Below, one piece after another: positions 51,445 through 59,849 of a stretch of DNA of 64,000 nt. A program made the translations under genes and the position numbers. Position 1 is the stretch's first letter, and each line of letters begins with the position of its first letter. The notes under the pieces are model-generated. The model was not told the DNA's origin, made no database searches, and saw only the letters and a program-made list of their open reading frames with translations. This DNA is from SIG223 sp964442785 (GTDB taxonomy: Bacteria > Bacillota_I > Bacilli_A > RFN20 > DUOF01): the NCBI GenBank assembly GCA_964442785.1, contig CAYTZW010000001.1, positions 16,069-80,068 of the forward strand, given 5' to 3'.

Positions 51445-52215
51445 ATGGCAAAGATTATTGCAATCGCTAACCAAAAGGGTGGAGTTGGAAAAACAACTAC
51501 TGCAGTAAACCTATCTGGAGCCTTAGCTTATTTAGGTAGAAAAGTATTGTTAATCGATATGGACCCTCAAGGTAATGCAACGCGTGCAGTAGGTTGCGAC
51601 GCAGCATTAGTAGAAGTAAGCTTGTACCACGTTTTAACAGGACAAGAAAACATCGAAAATGTTATAAAACCTACAACTTTAAGAAATATGTCTATATTAC
51701 CAGCATCAATGGAACTTGCTGGAGCTGATCTAGAAATGGCTTCTGCTTTTGAGGATAGACAAGATAGACTAAAAAAGCAACTTGAAAGAGTTGAAAACAA
51801 TTATGATTATGTAATCATTGATTGTCCACCTTCACTAGGATTATTGAATGTTAATGCTTTAGTAGCTGCTAATTCAGTTTTAATTCCATTACAATGTGAA
51901 TATTTCGCTATGGAAGGTTTAGCTCAACTTTTATCAACAATTAGAAAGTTGCAACAAACAAAGAATTCTGACCTTGAAATCGAAGGCGTATTATTAACTA
52001 TGGCTGACTTTAGAACAAGATTTTCTAACGAAGTAGCACAAGAAATAAGAAAATTCTTTAAAGAGAAAGTTTATCAAACTTCAATCCCTCGTTCAGTTAA
52101 GTTAGCTGAAGCTCCATCAAGAGGAAAAACTATTGTTGAATATAGTGTTAACTCCAAAGGCGGAGTAGCTTACATTGACTTGGCAAGGGAGGTCATCTTA
52201 CGTGGTAAAAAATAA
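51445..52215 (+). CDS. parA: Chromosome partitioning ATPase ParA (Soj)
   Basis: Walker-type ATPase that drives origin separation and in Bacillus regulates DnaA. The 256 residues have the deviant Walker A ANQKGGVGKTTTAVNLSGAL, MDPQGNATRAVG, and DYVIIDCPPSLGLL. AGGAGAGTGAG precedes the ATG. It overlaps parB by 14 bases. Confidence 0.97.
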   Translation: MAKIIAIANQKGGVGKTTTAVNLSGALAYLGRKVLLIDMDPQGNATRAVGCDAALVEVSLYHVLTGQENIENVIKPTTLRNMSILPASMELAGADLEMASAFEDRQDRLKKQLERVENNYDYVIIDCPPSLGLLNVNALVAANSVLIPLQCEYFAMEGLAQLLSTIRKLQQTKNSDLEIEGVLLTMADFRTRFSNEVAQEIRKFFKEKVYQTSIPRSVKLAEAPSRGKTIVEYSVNSKGGVAYIDLAREVILRGKK

Positions 52216-53095
52216 TAGTGAAAAATTAGTAAAATTAGGAAAAGGCTTGTCTGCTATTTTAGATGATAATAGTTTAGGCAACCAAGTGGAAAGATTACAA
52301 ACTCAAACTCCTGAAACAGATAGATATATGTTAAATATCATTGACATAGAATCTAATCCTTATCAACCTAGAAAAGTTTTTGATGAAGTCAAACTTGAAG
52401 AACTTGCTAGTTCTATCAAACAACACGGAGTTTTTACTCCAATTCTCGTTCGTGTTAACCCTAATGATAGTAGTAAATATCAATTAATTGCTGGAGAAAG
52501 AAGATTAAGAGCTTCTAAATTAGCAGGTTTATCTTCAATTCCTGCAGTAATTGCAAAGTTTAACGACAAAGAAATGATGGAGATTGCTCTTGTTGAAAAT
52601 ATTCAAAGAGAAGATTTAACTCCTATTGAAGAAGCAAAAGCTTATCAAACGATGATTGAGTATATGAAACTTACTCAAGAGGAGGTTGGAAAGAAAGTAG
52701 GGAAATCCCGTTCCTATATTGCTAATACAATGAGACTATTAACTTTACCCGATATTATTCAAGAATATGTAATGAACGGAGTTCTAACAATGGGGCACGT
52801 AAAACCTCTTGTAGGACTTGGTTATAAAGAAACTATGGAAATTGCTCACGCAGCAATTGAAAAAGGTCTTTCAGTTAGAGATGTAGAAAGTATGGTTAGA
52901 TTGTATGAAAAGAAAAATACAATCCGTGCTGTAAAATCTAAAAAAGCTAAGAATCCTGTTTATGAAAAAGCAACAGCGTTACTTAAAGAACAAACAGGTA
53001 CAAGAGTAAAAATCAAAACTGGTGAAATTAAAATATATTTTGCCAATGATGAAGATTTACAAAGAATTCTTAAAGCTTTAGAAGTTTCTAAATAG
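52202..53095 (+). CDS. parB: Chromosome partitioning protein ParB (Spo0J)
   Basis: CTPase clamp that loads at parS and spreads along DNA. The 297 residues start with a Soj-interaction stretch rich in basic residues (LVKLGKGLSAILDD), then the CTP-binding ParB/Srx motif ELASSIKQHGVFTPILVR and GERRLRASKLAG, and the parS-binding HTH (TQEEVGKKVGKSRSYIANTM). The GTG at 52202 follows AAGGGAGG; an earlier ATG lacks a site. Its targets are the parS sites at 37-41 kb. Confidence 0.96.
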   Translation: MVKNNSEKLVKLGKGLSAILDDNSLGNQVERLQTQTPETDRYMLNIIDIESNPYQPRKVFDEVKLEELASSIKQHGVFTPILVRVNPNDSSKYQLIAGERRLRASKLAGLSSIPAVIAKFNDKEMMEIALVENIQREDLTPIEEAKAYQTMIEYMKLTQEEVGKKVGKSRSYIANTMRLLTLPDIIQEYVMNGVLTMGHVKPLVGLGYKETMEIAHAAIEKGLSVRDVESMVRLYEKKNTIRAVKSKKAKNPVYEKATALLKEQTGTRVKIKTGEIKIYFANDEDLQRILKALEVSK

Positions 53096-53109
53096 ATGGG
53101 GTGAAACTA

Positions 53110-53622
53110 ATGAAGTCTTGGTTAAAGAGTTTATTTATCAGTTTAATAGCTGTTTTATGGATAGCTATTCTAGTAGTTGTCTTAACAAGTACTAAATCTA
53201 CTGCGGGAGAAGTAGGTTTAATTATAATGTTAGTTCTAATTACGGGATTAACAATAACATTTGTTATTTTATTGCTTTATAAAACAAAGAAAATAAATAA
53301 AGTATTAAATGCTTATGCTAATAGAGATAAAAAAACATTCTTGTTTGAAATGAATTATAAAACAGGAATGGTAAATGTATTTGATAATAATCTAAATATG
53401 GAAAAAAGTATGAAACTAAAAAACTTTGCTAAAAAATATTTAGGAATTGTTGAAAATAGTAAAGAATATATCGCTCTTATCATAGGTAAATTAGATTTAG
53501 ACTACTACAACAAACAATATATTAAGGTTACCGAAAACGGAATAGAAAAATATTATAAATTCAAATGTTTATTAACAGAGAAGGGAAAACTATACGGAAG
53601 TATAGAACAAGTTGAAGAATAG
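53110..53622 (+). CDS. Membrane protein of unknown function
   Basis: I do not recognise the family. The 170 residues begin with two membrane spans (about 7-30 and 36-58), then a soluble domain of about 110 residues with mixed strands and helices (FLFEMNYKTGMVNVFDNNLN). GGGGTG precedes the ATG. It follows parB by 14 bases and is probably co-transcribed with parAB; a terminator comes next. Confidence 0.7.
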   Translation: MKSWLKSLFISLIAVLWIAILVVVLTSTKSTAGEVGLIIMLVLITGLTITFVILLLYKTKKINKVLNAYANRDKKTFLFEMNYKTGMVNVFDNNLNMEKSMKLKNFAKKYLGIVENSKEYIALIIGKLDLDYYNKQYIKVTENGIEKYYKFKCLLTEKGKLYGSIEQVEE

Positions 53623-53646
53623 ATAGCGTAATTGCTATCTTTTTTT
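53622..53646 (+). terminator. Terminator 1 of a pair
   Basis: GATAGC/GCTATC stem with a 6-base loop followed by seven T. It overlaps the stop of the preceding gene. Confidence 0.85.
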
Positions 53647-53776
53647 AATTTTATGAAAATCCTATTTTAAAAAAATGCATATATATGCAAAAAAATAAAA
53701 TGGAATTGATAAAATATTGATATTTATTTTAAATTTAAGATTATTTATTGACGTATTTTTAAAACATTCCATATTA

Positions 53777-53801
53777 GATAGCATAACTGCTATCTTTTTT
53801 T
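53777..53801 (+). terminator. Terminator 2 of a pair
   Basis: The same GATAGC/GCTATC stem and T run as 53622-53646, differing only in the loop. It lies just before dacB. The 130 bases between hold only A+T-rich sequence and a TGCATATATATGCA palindrome. Confidence 0.8.
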
Positions 53802-53824
53802 AATATGATTTTATAGGTGAAACT

Positions 53825-54787
53825 ATGAAAATACTAATCATTTTAACAACCATTTTTTCTTTAATAAAAACAAAAAAAGATAATGAAGTTTCTTATTTAT
53901 ATAATTCATATATTGTCTATGATTCTAATACTAATAAAGTTTTAGAAGGATTTTCTTATCAAAATAATAGAAGTGTTGCCTCTATTTCTAAAATTATGAC
54001 TGCTGTTTTAGCGATTGAAAGTGGAATGTTAGAAAATTTTATCGCTGCACCTGAAGAAATAAAAAAAGGTGTTGGAAGTAGTGTCTATTTAGAAGTTGGA
54101 GAAGTTAATTCAGTTGAAGAATTAGTGTATGGATTAATGCTAAGAAGTGGTAATGATTGTGCTATTACTATTGCTTATGCAGTTTCAGGAAATATTGCTT
54201 CTTTTGTTTCTTTGATGAATAAAAAAGCTCAGGAAATAGGAATGAAAAACACTATTTTTAATAATCCAAGCGGTTTAGATATTGATGATGAAGGAAACAT
54301 ATCTTCTTGTTTAGATATGGCTATATTAACTGCTTATGCAATGAAATTAGAAACATTTCGTAATATCACAAGTACAAAAGTTTATAGGAGTACAAATCAC
54401 GGAATATGGATAAACAAAAATAAACTATTAAATCAATATGAGTACATTATTGGTGGAAAAACCGGTTATACCAAGAAAGCCAAAAGAACTTTAGTATCAG
54501 TTGCTAAAAAAGAAGATACCGAACTTATTGTGGTAACTTTAGATTGTGGAAATGATTTTTCTTTTCATAAAAGTTTATATCAAAAATGGTTTGAAAAATA
54601 TCAAACATATTTATTAATTACTAAAGGAGAACATCTAATAGCCGATTATAAAATAAAATGTTCTAATGATATTTATGCGTCATTTGAAAAAGAAGATGTG
54701 CTTATTATTTTTCATATAGTAGAAAAAGAAATGTTAATTCATAGTAATAGAAGTTCCATAATTTTAGGGAGATGTGAAGTAATATAA
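53825..54787 (+). CDS. dacB: D-alanyl-D-alanine carboxypeptidase, DacB/DacF type
   Basis: Penicillin-binding carboxypeptidase that trims peptidoglycan; in Bacillus DacB acts on the spore cortex. The 320 residues have a hydrophobic N-terminal signal, SISK (Ser53, Lys56), SGN (108-110) and KTG (212-214). It starts the dacB-spmA-spmB operon, the Bacillus arrangement, so a cortex role is likely. The signal peptide is short. The stop overlaps the spmA ATG (TAATG). Confidence 0.9.
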   Translation: MKILIILTTIFSLIKTKKDNEVSYLYNSYIVYDSNTNKVLEGFSYQNNRSVASISKIMTAVLAIESGMLENFIAAPEEIKKGVGSSVYLEVGEVNSVEELVYGLMLRSGNDCAITIAYAVSGNIASFVSLMNKKAQEIGMKNTIFNNPSGLDIDDEGNISSCLDMAILTAYAMKLETFRNITSTKVYRSTNHGIWINKNKLLNQYEYIIGGKTGYTKKAKRTLVSVAKKEDTELIVVTLDCGNDFSFHKSLYQKWFEKYQTYLLITKGEHLIADYKIKCSNDIYASFEKEDVLIIFHIVEKEMLIHSNRSSIILGRCEVI

Positions 54788-55362
54788 TGGGGAAAACGTG
54801 GTCATTTTTTATTTTAATATTTAGTTTGTATGGTATTTTAACGGGACGTGGACAAGATTTATCCACTTCTATTTTACAACTTCCACAGGAAACCTTTGAT
54901 TTATGTTTGGTAATTGTAACAACTTCGTGTTTTTATTGTGGCATTATGAAAATATTGCAAGAATGTAATGTGATAGCGTGGCTGGCAAAAAAATTACAAT
55001 TTCTTTTTAAAATTATTACTCCTAATTTAAAAGATAAAGAAGCTTTAGAATGTATTTCTACCAATATTGCTGCTAATATGTTAGGACTTGGTTTTGCAGC
55101 AACTCCAAGTGGTCTTAAAGGAATGAAAAGACTACAAGAATTAAATGAAAATAAAGAAGAAGCTAGTGATGAAATGATAACTTTTTTAGTATTAAATACC
55201 GCAGGAGTAACACTGTTTCCTACAACAATGATAGCGATAAGACAGGCTTTAGGTTCTACCAATCCTCTTGATTTCCTTTTAATAAGTATGATTTCTTCTA
55301 TTTGTTCGACAATATTAGGTTTAGTAATTGAAAGATTGATGAGGAAAAAAAGACATGTTTAA
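54787..55362 (+). CDS. spmA: Spore maturation protein A
   Basis: Membrane protein needed for spore core dehydration in Bacillus. The 191 residues have four or five hydrophobic segments and the nucleoside-recognition-like ISTNIAANMLGLGFAATPSG, then NTAGVTLFPTTMIAIR. It overlaps dacB by one base and spmB by eight. Confidence 0.93.
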   Translation: MGKTWSFFILIFSLYGILTGRGQDLSTSILQLPQETFDLCLVIVTTSCFYCGIMKILQECNVIAWLAKKLQFLFKIITPNLKDKEALECISTNIAANMLGLGFAATPSGLKGMKRLQELNENKEEASDEMITFLVLNTAGVTLFPTTMIAIRQALGSTNPLDFLLISMISSICSTILGLVIERLMRKKRHV

Positions 55363-55882
55363 TTACCTTATGAATTTAGTTGTTCCAGGGTTAGTAATCT
55401 TATCAGTAAGTGCTTGTTTAGTTTCTAAAAAAAATGGATTTGAATTATTTACAAAAGGAAGTAAAGAAGGAATAGGATTATTTGTCGAAATATTTCCTAC
55501 AATGATAGCAATGTTAACAGCAGTTACCACTTTAAGAGCATCTGGTTTAATTGAAGATTTTGCCTTACTTTTGTCAAAATCATTTTCCTTTAAAAAAGAA
55601 TGGTTAGAGATAATACCTTTAACTATATTTAGACCTATATCGGGTACGGCTTCTACGGGAATTGTTTGTGATATATGTAAAATTAATGGTGCTGATTCCA
55701 ACGTTTGTAGAATGGCATCTTCTTTAATTGGTTGTACAGATACGACCATTTATGTTTTAAGTCTTTATTTTGGTAGCATAGGAATAACTAAATGGCGACA
55801 CGCTTTAAAAGCAGGGCTTGTTGCTGATGTTATTGGTATGAGTTTTGCAATAATACTTTCATTATTAATATTTGGGTTATAA
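55355..55882 (+). CDS. spmB: Spore maturation protein B
   Basis: Partner of SpmA. The 175 residues are mostly hydrophobic with the family motifs FEIFPTMIAMLTAVTTLRASG-like near residue 45, RPISGTASTGIVCDICK, and GCTDTTIYVLSLYFG. It ends the operon at a bidirectional terminator. Confidence 0.93.
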   Translation: MFNYLMNLVVPGLVILSVSACLVSKKNGFELFTKGSKEGIGLFVEIFPTMIAMLTAVTTLRASGLIEDFALLLSKSFSFKKEWLEIIPLTIFRPISGTASTGIVCDICKINGADSNVCRMASSLIGCTDTTIYVLSLYFGSIGITKWRHALKAGLVADVIGMSFAIILSLLIFGL

Positions 55883-55929
55883 AAAAAAGTATCTTTTAAA
55901 CGTTAAATCTAAAAGATACTCTTTTTTTA
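55880..55929. terminator. Bidirectional terminator between spmB and the ferredoxin gene
   Basis: AGTATCTTTTA/TAAAAGATACT stem (55888-55898 with 55910-55920), with CTTTTTTT on the plus side and eight T on the minus side. Confidence 0.9.
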
Positions 55930-56130
55930 TTCTTCTACTATAATTGCTTGTCCTGGACAAGAATCTGCGGATTCTTTAACTGCAGAAACTACTGATGAAT
56001 CTAATTCAGTATTATCTCCTAATTTATTACAAGATAATCCATCGTCATCAAATTCAAATACTTCAGGACAGATAGATGTACACATTCCACAACCTATACA
56101 ATTTTCTTTGATAACCTTTGTTTTAGCCAT
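55927..56130 (-). CDS. fer: Ferredoxin, single [4Fe-4S] type
   Basis: Small electron carrier. The 67 residues have CIGCGMC (Cys11, 14, 17) and the distant CPG (Cys58), the four ligands of one cluster; Cys21 and Cys34 may pair. The ATG at 56130 follows AGGAGG; the longer frame has no support. It is the only minus-strand gene on the right arm. No obvious partner enzyme is nearby. Confidence 0.93.
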   Translation of the reverse strand: MAKTKVIKENCIGCGMCTSICPEVFEFDDDGLSCNKLGDNTELDSSVVSAVKESADSCPGQAIIVEE

Positions 56131-56242
56131 TATAATTCCTCCTAATGAAATAATTATAACCACAAATAAAGAAAAATAAAAAGGAAAAATAGTGAATCTT
56201 CTAATTATTTTATGTTATACTTAACCTTGGAGAGTGATTAAA

Positions 56243-56845
56243 GTGGCTTCAACAAGAAAAGATAAGTACCAAAATTTAAGAGATACGATTGAAGAAGAAA
56301 ACAATAATTTAGAAGAAAAAAAAGAAAAACCAGTTTCACCTGAAACAAAAAAGAAGAAAATTAATTTAGAAGATTTAGACTTAGATTTTTTAGATGAAAA
56401 AAACAATGAATTAAAACCTTCAGAAAAGTTAAAAAGAGAACAAGAACAAATTTATTCTACTATGGAAATGAAAAAGGTAGAAACAAATGAAAATAAAGCC
56501 GCTAAGGTTTTAAATGAAGTTACGGAAAAAAGACCTTCTAAAGAATTAAAAGGAACTATCGTATTTAAAAGAGTGGATAATGTTTCATCAGAGGAAAAAG
56601 AAAAAAATCAAAAACGATTTGTCAAAGAATCAAAAAAAATTGATGAAGAAGCAACTAGACAAATTTCGGTTAAGGAAGTTTTAGATAGAAGTGTAAAATT
56701 AGATAAAACCACTAAATTTGATCGTATGAAAAATATTAAGAAAGAAGAAAAATATCAAGAGAATAATCCTGCAATATTAGTATTAAGCATAATCCTTGTC
56801 TTAGCAGTAGTTGCTATTATTCTTATTCTTATTGCAACTTTATAA
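56243..56845 (+). CDS. Charged protein with C-terminal membrane anchor
   Basis: I do not recognise the family. The 200 residues are highly charged with many Lys and Glu in a probably disordered or coiled stretch, and end in one membrane span (about 177-199), so it is likely tail-anchored facing the cytoplasm. The start is probably the GTG at 56243, nine bases after GGAGA. It is followed by cmk after one base. A degenerate parS-like sequence lies at 56332-56347. Confidence 0.65.
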   Translation: MASTRKDKYQNLRDTIEEENNNLEEKKEKPVSPETKKKKINLEDLDLDFLDEKNNELKPSEKLKREQEQIYSTMEMKKVETNENKAAKVLNEVTEKRPSKELKGTIVFKRVDNVSSEEKEKNQKRFVKESKKIDEEATRQISVKEVLDRSVKLDKTTKFDRMKNIKKEEKYQENNPAILVLSIILVLAVVAIILILIATL

Positions 56846-56846
56846 A

Positions 56847-57476
56847 ATGAGAAATATTTTAATCGCTATTGACGGATATGTTGCTAGTGGCAAGGGAACT
56901 ATAGCCAAAAGATTAGCAAAAAAATACAATTTATTTCATATTGATACAGGTGCATTTTATCGTGCTATTGCTTTAGAAACAATTAATCACCCTAATTATA
57001 ATATTGAAAAAATATTAGATAATATTGATTTAAAATGGCAAGACGGAAATATTTATCTAAATGGAAAAGATGTAACTTTAAAAATTAGAGAACAAGAAGT
57101 TACAGACCAAATAGATAGAATATGTAATGTACCTATTGTTAGAGAATATGTAACTTTTTTAACTAGAAATATATCAAAAGGAAATTCAGTAGTTGTTGAC
57201 GGTAGAGATATTGGCAATAATATTTTACCTCAAGCAGATATTAAGTTTTTAATAATTGCGGATAAAAACATTAGAATTGAAAGAAGAATAAAACAAAACC
57301 AAAGTAAAGGAATTAAAACATCGTATAAAATTGTTAAAGATGATGTTGAATTTAGAGATAAGAGAGATATTTTAAATATGGGAAATGTTCCTGAAAGAAT
57401 TATCATTGATAACACTAATTTAACATTAGATGAAACAATCGAAATGATGTCTAAATATATAGACCAAATAATATAA
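56847..57476 (+). CDS. cmk: Cytidylate kinase
   Basis: Phosphorylates CMP and dCMP. The 209 residues start MRNILIAIDGYVASGKGTIA, the P-loop, with HIDTGAFYRA and VVDGRDIGNNILP. The ATG at 56847 comes right after the preceding stop and has a weak ribosome binding site, suggesting translational coupling. cmk-der is a common pair in Bacillota (in Bacillus ypfD lies between). Confidence 0.95.
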   Translation: MRNILIAIDGYVASGKGTIAKRLAKKYNLFHIDTGAFYRAIALETINHPNYNIEKILDNIDLKWQDGNIYLNGKDVTLKIREQEVTDQIDRICNVPIVREYVTFLTRNISKGNSVVVDGRDIGNNILPQADIKFLIIADKNIRIERRIKQNQSKGIKTSYKIVKDDVEFRDKRDILNMGNVPERIIIDNTNLTLDETIEMMSKYIDQII

Positions 57477-57493
57477 AAGAAAGTAGTGATAAT

Positions 57494-58801
57494 ATGTCAA
57501 GAGGAGTAGTAGCTATTATAGGAAGACCAAATGTTGGGAAATCAACAATTTTTAATCGTATCATCGGAGAAAGACTTGCTATAGTTTACGATACCCCTGG
57601 AGTAACTAGAGACCGCTTGTACGCTAAAGCAACGTGGTTAACAAGAGAGTTTAACATTATTGATACTGGGGGAATAGAATTAGAAGACCAACCTTTTCAA
57701 GAACAAATTAGAATGCAAGCCGAAATAGCTGTTGAAGAAGCAGATGTCATTGTTTATCTTACAGACGGTCAAATTGGAGTAACCGATGATGATAAATTTA
57801 TTGTTAAACTTTTAAGAAAAACAAACAAACCTATTATTTTAGCAGTCAATAAAATAGATGACACTCATTTAATAAATAACACCTATGAGTTTTACTCATT
57901 AGGACTAGGAGAACCAATCGCTGTATCCGGTGTTCACGGAGTAGGAATTGGAGATTTATTAGATAAAATTATTGAGAATTTACCAAAAGAAGAAAGTGAA
58001 GAAGAAGACGATACTATTCGTTTTTCTCTAATAGGAAGACCAAATGTTGGAAAATCTAGTTTAGTTAATGCTATTCTAAAACAAGAAAGAGTTATCGTTT
58101 CTAATATTGAAGGAACAACAAGAGATGCTATAGATACTCCTTTTGAAAGAAATGAGAAAAAATATATTGCTATTGATACCGCAGGACTTAAAAAACGAGG
58201 AAAAATATATGAATCTATTGATAAATACGCTGCTTTAAGAGCTTTAAGTGCAATCGATAAAAGTGATGTTTGTTTGCTTCTTATAGATGCTGAAAAAGGT
58301 ATTCAAGAACAAGATAAACACGTAGTAGGCTATGCCATTGAAGCAGGTAAAGCTATTGTTATCGTTGTTAATAAATGGGACACGGTTACCAAAACAGAAA
58401 AATCAATGAAAGAATACGAAGAAAAAGTGAAAGAAGAATTTAAGTTCTTAGATTATGCTTCAATAGTTTTTGTATCAGCTTTAAAAGGTCAAAGAATTAA
58501 TACCCTTTTAGATGCTATAGATGAAGCTTACGAAAGTTTCACTAAGAGAATACCAACAAGTATACTAAATGAAGTATTACTCGATGCAATTATGGTTAAT
58601 CCACCTAATTCTTTCAATGGAGGTTTCTTCAAGGTTTCTTATGCTAATCAGGTATCTATAAAACCACCTTTGTTTGTGATGTTTGTTAATAATCCTAAAT
58701 ACTTACATTTTACCTATGAAAGATTTATGGAAAACAAACTAAGACAATCATTTGATTTTAAAGGTTCTCCTATTAAATTCAAATACAAAATAAAAAATTA
58801 A
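57494..58801 (+). CDS. der: Ribosome biogenesis GTPase Der (EngA)
   Basis: Essential 50S assembly factor with two tandem G domains. The 435 residues have GRPNVGKST and GRPNVGKSS P-loops, two TRD switch motifs (PGVTRDR; EGTTRDA), NKID and NKWD, and a C-terminal KH-like domain. Lies 17 bases after cmk. Confidence 0.98.
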   Translation: MSRGVVAIIGRPNVGKSTIFNRIIGERLAIVYDTPGVTRDRLYAKATWLTREFNIIDTGGIELEDQPFQEQIRMQAEIAVEEADVIVYLTDGQIGVTDDDKFIVKLLRKTNKPIILAVNKIDDTHLINNTYEFYSLGLGEPIAVSGVHGVGIGDLLDKIIENLPKEESEEEDDTIRFSLIGRPNVGKSSLVNAILKQERVIVSNIEGTTRDAIDTPFERNEKKYIAIDTAGLKKRGKIYESIDKYAALRALSAIDKSDVCLLLIDAEKGIQEQDKHVVGYAIEAGKAIVIVVNKWDTVTKTEKSMKEYEEKVKEEFKFLDYASIVFVSALKGQRINTLLDAIDEAYESFTKRIPTSILNEVLLDAIMVNPPNSFNGGFFKVSYANQVSIKPPLFVMFVNNPKYLHFTYERFMENKLRQSFDFKGSPIKFKYKIKN

Positions 58802-58846
58802 ACTTTATAAAATCTTCTGCATATATTGATGTAGGAGGTTTTTATT

Positions 58847-59083
58847 TTGAATAATCGTTTTTTTGATAAAGTAGAGAAAAAAACAAATGTAAAAAAAGAA
58901 GATATTATTGCTTTAGCTAAAACACTACAAAATAAAGATTTAAGTGATGAAAATGAATTAAGAAACCTTATTAATAGTGTTTCAAAATTAGCTAATACCC
59001 CTGTTAGTGCAGAAAAAGAACAAAAAATAATAGATGCTATAAAAAAAGATAAAGTACCTAAAAATCTTGATAAAATGTTGTAA
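58847..59083 (+). CDS. spoVIF: Stage VI sporulation protein F
   Basis: In Bacillus a sigma-K-dependent protein needed for coat assembly and heat resistance. The 78-residue product matches the family in length and in the pattern NNRFFDKVEKKTNVKKEDII, LAKTLQNKDLSDE and the C-terminal KIIDAIKKDKVPKNLDKM. TTG start preceded by AGGAGG eight bases away. An upstream CATATATT resembles a sigma-E/sigma-K -10. Lies between der and spoIVA. Confidence 0.82.
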   Translation: MNNRFFDKVEKKTNVKKEDIIALAKTLQNKDLSDENELRNLINSVSKLANTPVSAEKEQKIIDAIKKDKVPKNLDKML

Positions 59084-59129
59084 ATTGGGCAATATAGTAG
59101 TAATATTATGACTAATGGAGGCGGATTTT

Positions 59130-59771
59130 ATGTTTAATAGAAAAGCATTGAAAAAAGAAGCAAAAGATATAGCGTTTAAACGAGTTTGGGATATTTTATG
59201 GCCACAACTATTGATAACGGTAATAAATTATGTCCTAGCATTAACAGGAATAGGAACAATTTGTAGTTTATTTATTCTTCCTTTGTTACAAGTAGCGTAT
59301 ATTGTTTATGTAAGAGGAATTGTAAAAGGAGAAACCAAAAATCTTTGGAGTTTAATAAAAGAAAACTTCCCATTTACACTTACCTTATTTTTAGTTAATC
59401 TATTAACTTCATTATTTATCGTTTTAGGAGCTGTATTGCTTATTGTTCCAGGAATTATCGTTGCTTTAGGATTATCTTATGTTTATTTTGTTCTTTCAGA
59501 TGAACCAAAATTAAAAACAATGGACGCTATTGAAAAAGCGTGGAATTTAATGAAAGGACACAAAACAGAATATTTAGTTCTAAACCTAAGTTTTATTCTA
59601 TGGTATTTATTATCAGTTGTAACTTTAGGAATAGCACTTATTTGGGTACTTCCTTATGTTACAGTTACTCAAGAATTATACTATCAATATTTAAAAACTG
59701 GTAAACAATATATAACTGCGGAAGTTTCTGAAGTAGAAGAAACAAAAGAAGATAACGAAACAAAAGAATAA
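59130..59771 (+). CDS. DUF975 family membrane protein
   Basis: The 213-residue protein has the N-terminal RKALKKEAKDIAF and about five membrane spans of DUF975 proteins, whose function is unknown, and an acidic C-terminal tail. The ATG at 59130 follows GGAGGCGG. It sits between spoVIF and spoIVA and has its own terminator. Confidence 0.75.
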   Translation: MFNRKALKKEAKDIAFKRVWDILWPQLLITVINYVLALTGIGTICSLFILPLLQVAYIVYVRGIVKGETKNLWSLIKENFPFTLTLFLVNLLTSLFIVLGAVLLIVPGIIVALGLSYVYFVLSDEPKLKTMDAIEKAWNLMKGHKTEYLVLNLSFILWYLLSVVTLGIALIWVLPYVTVTQELYYQYLKTGKQYITAEVSEVEETKEDNETKE

Positions 59772-59793
59772 CGATAAAAAGTTATTCTTTTTT
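59763..59793 (+). terminator. Terminator after the DUF975 gene
   Basis: AAAGAATAAC/GTTATTCTTT stem (59763-59772 with 59781-59790) with T residues after it. Confidence 0.85.
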
Positions 59794-59849
59794 GTTCTAA
59801 ATAAACTCTCTAGTACATATTTTTTAATGATACTAAGGGGGACTTTTTA

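Noticed and set aside
54868..54876. DnaA-box-like TTATCCACT inside spmA
   Set aside because: Single variant box in coding sequence, expected by chance in A+T-rich DNA.
56332..56347. parS-like sequence AGTTTCACCTGAAACA
   Set aside because: One central mismatch breaks the palindrome CACGTG, and the site is in coding sequence. Kept only as a remark.
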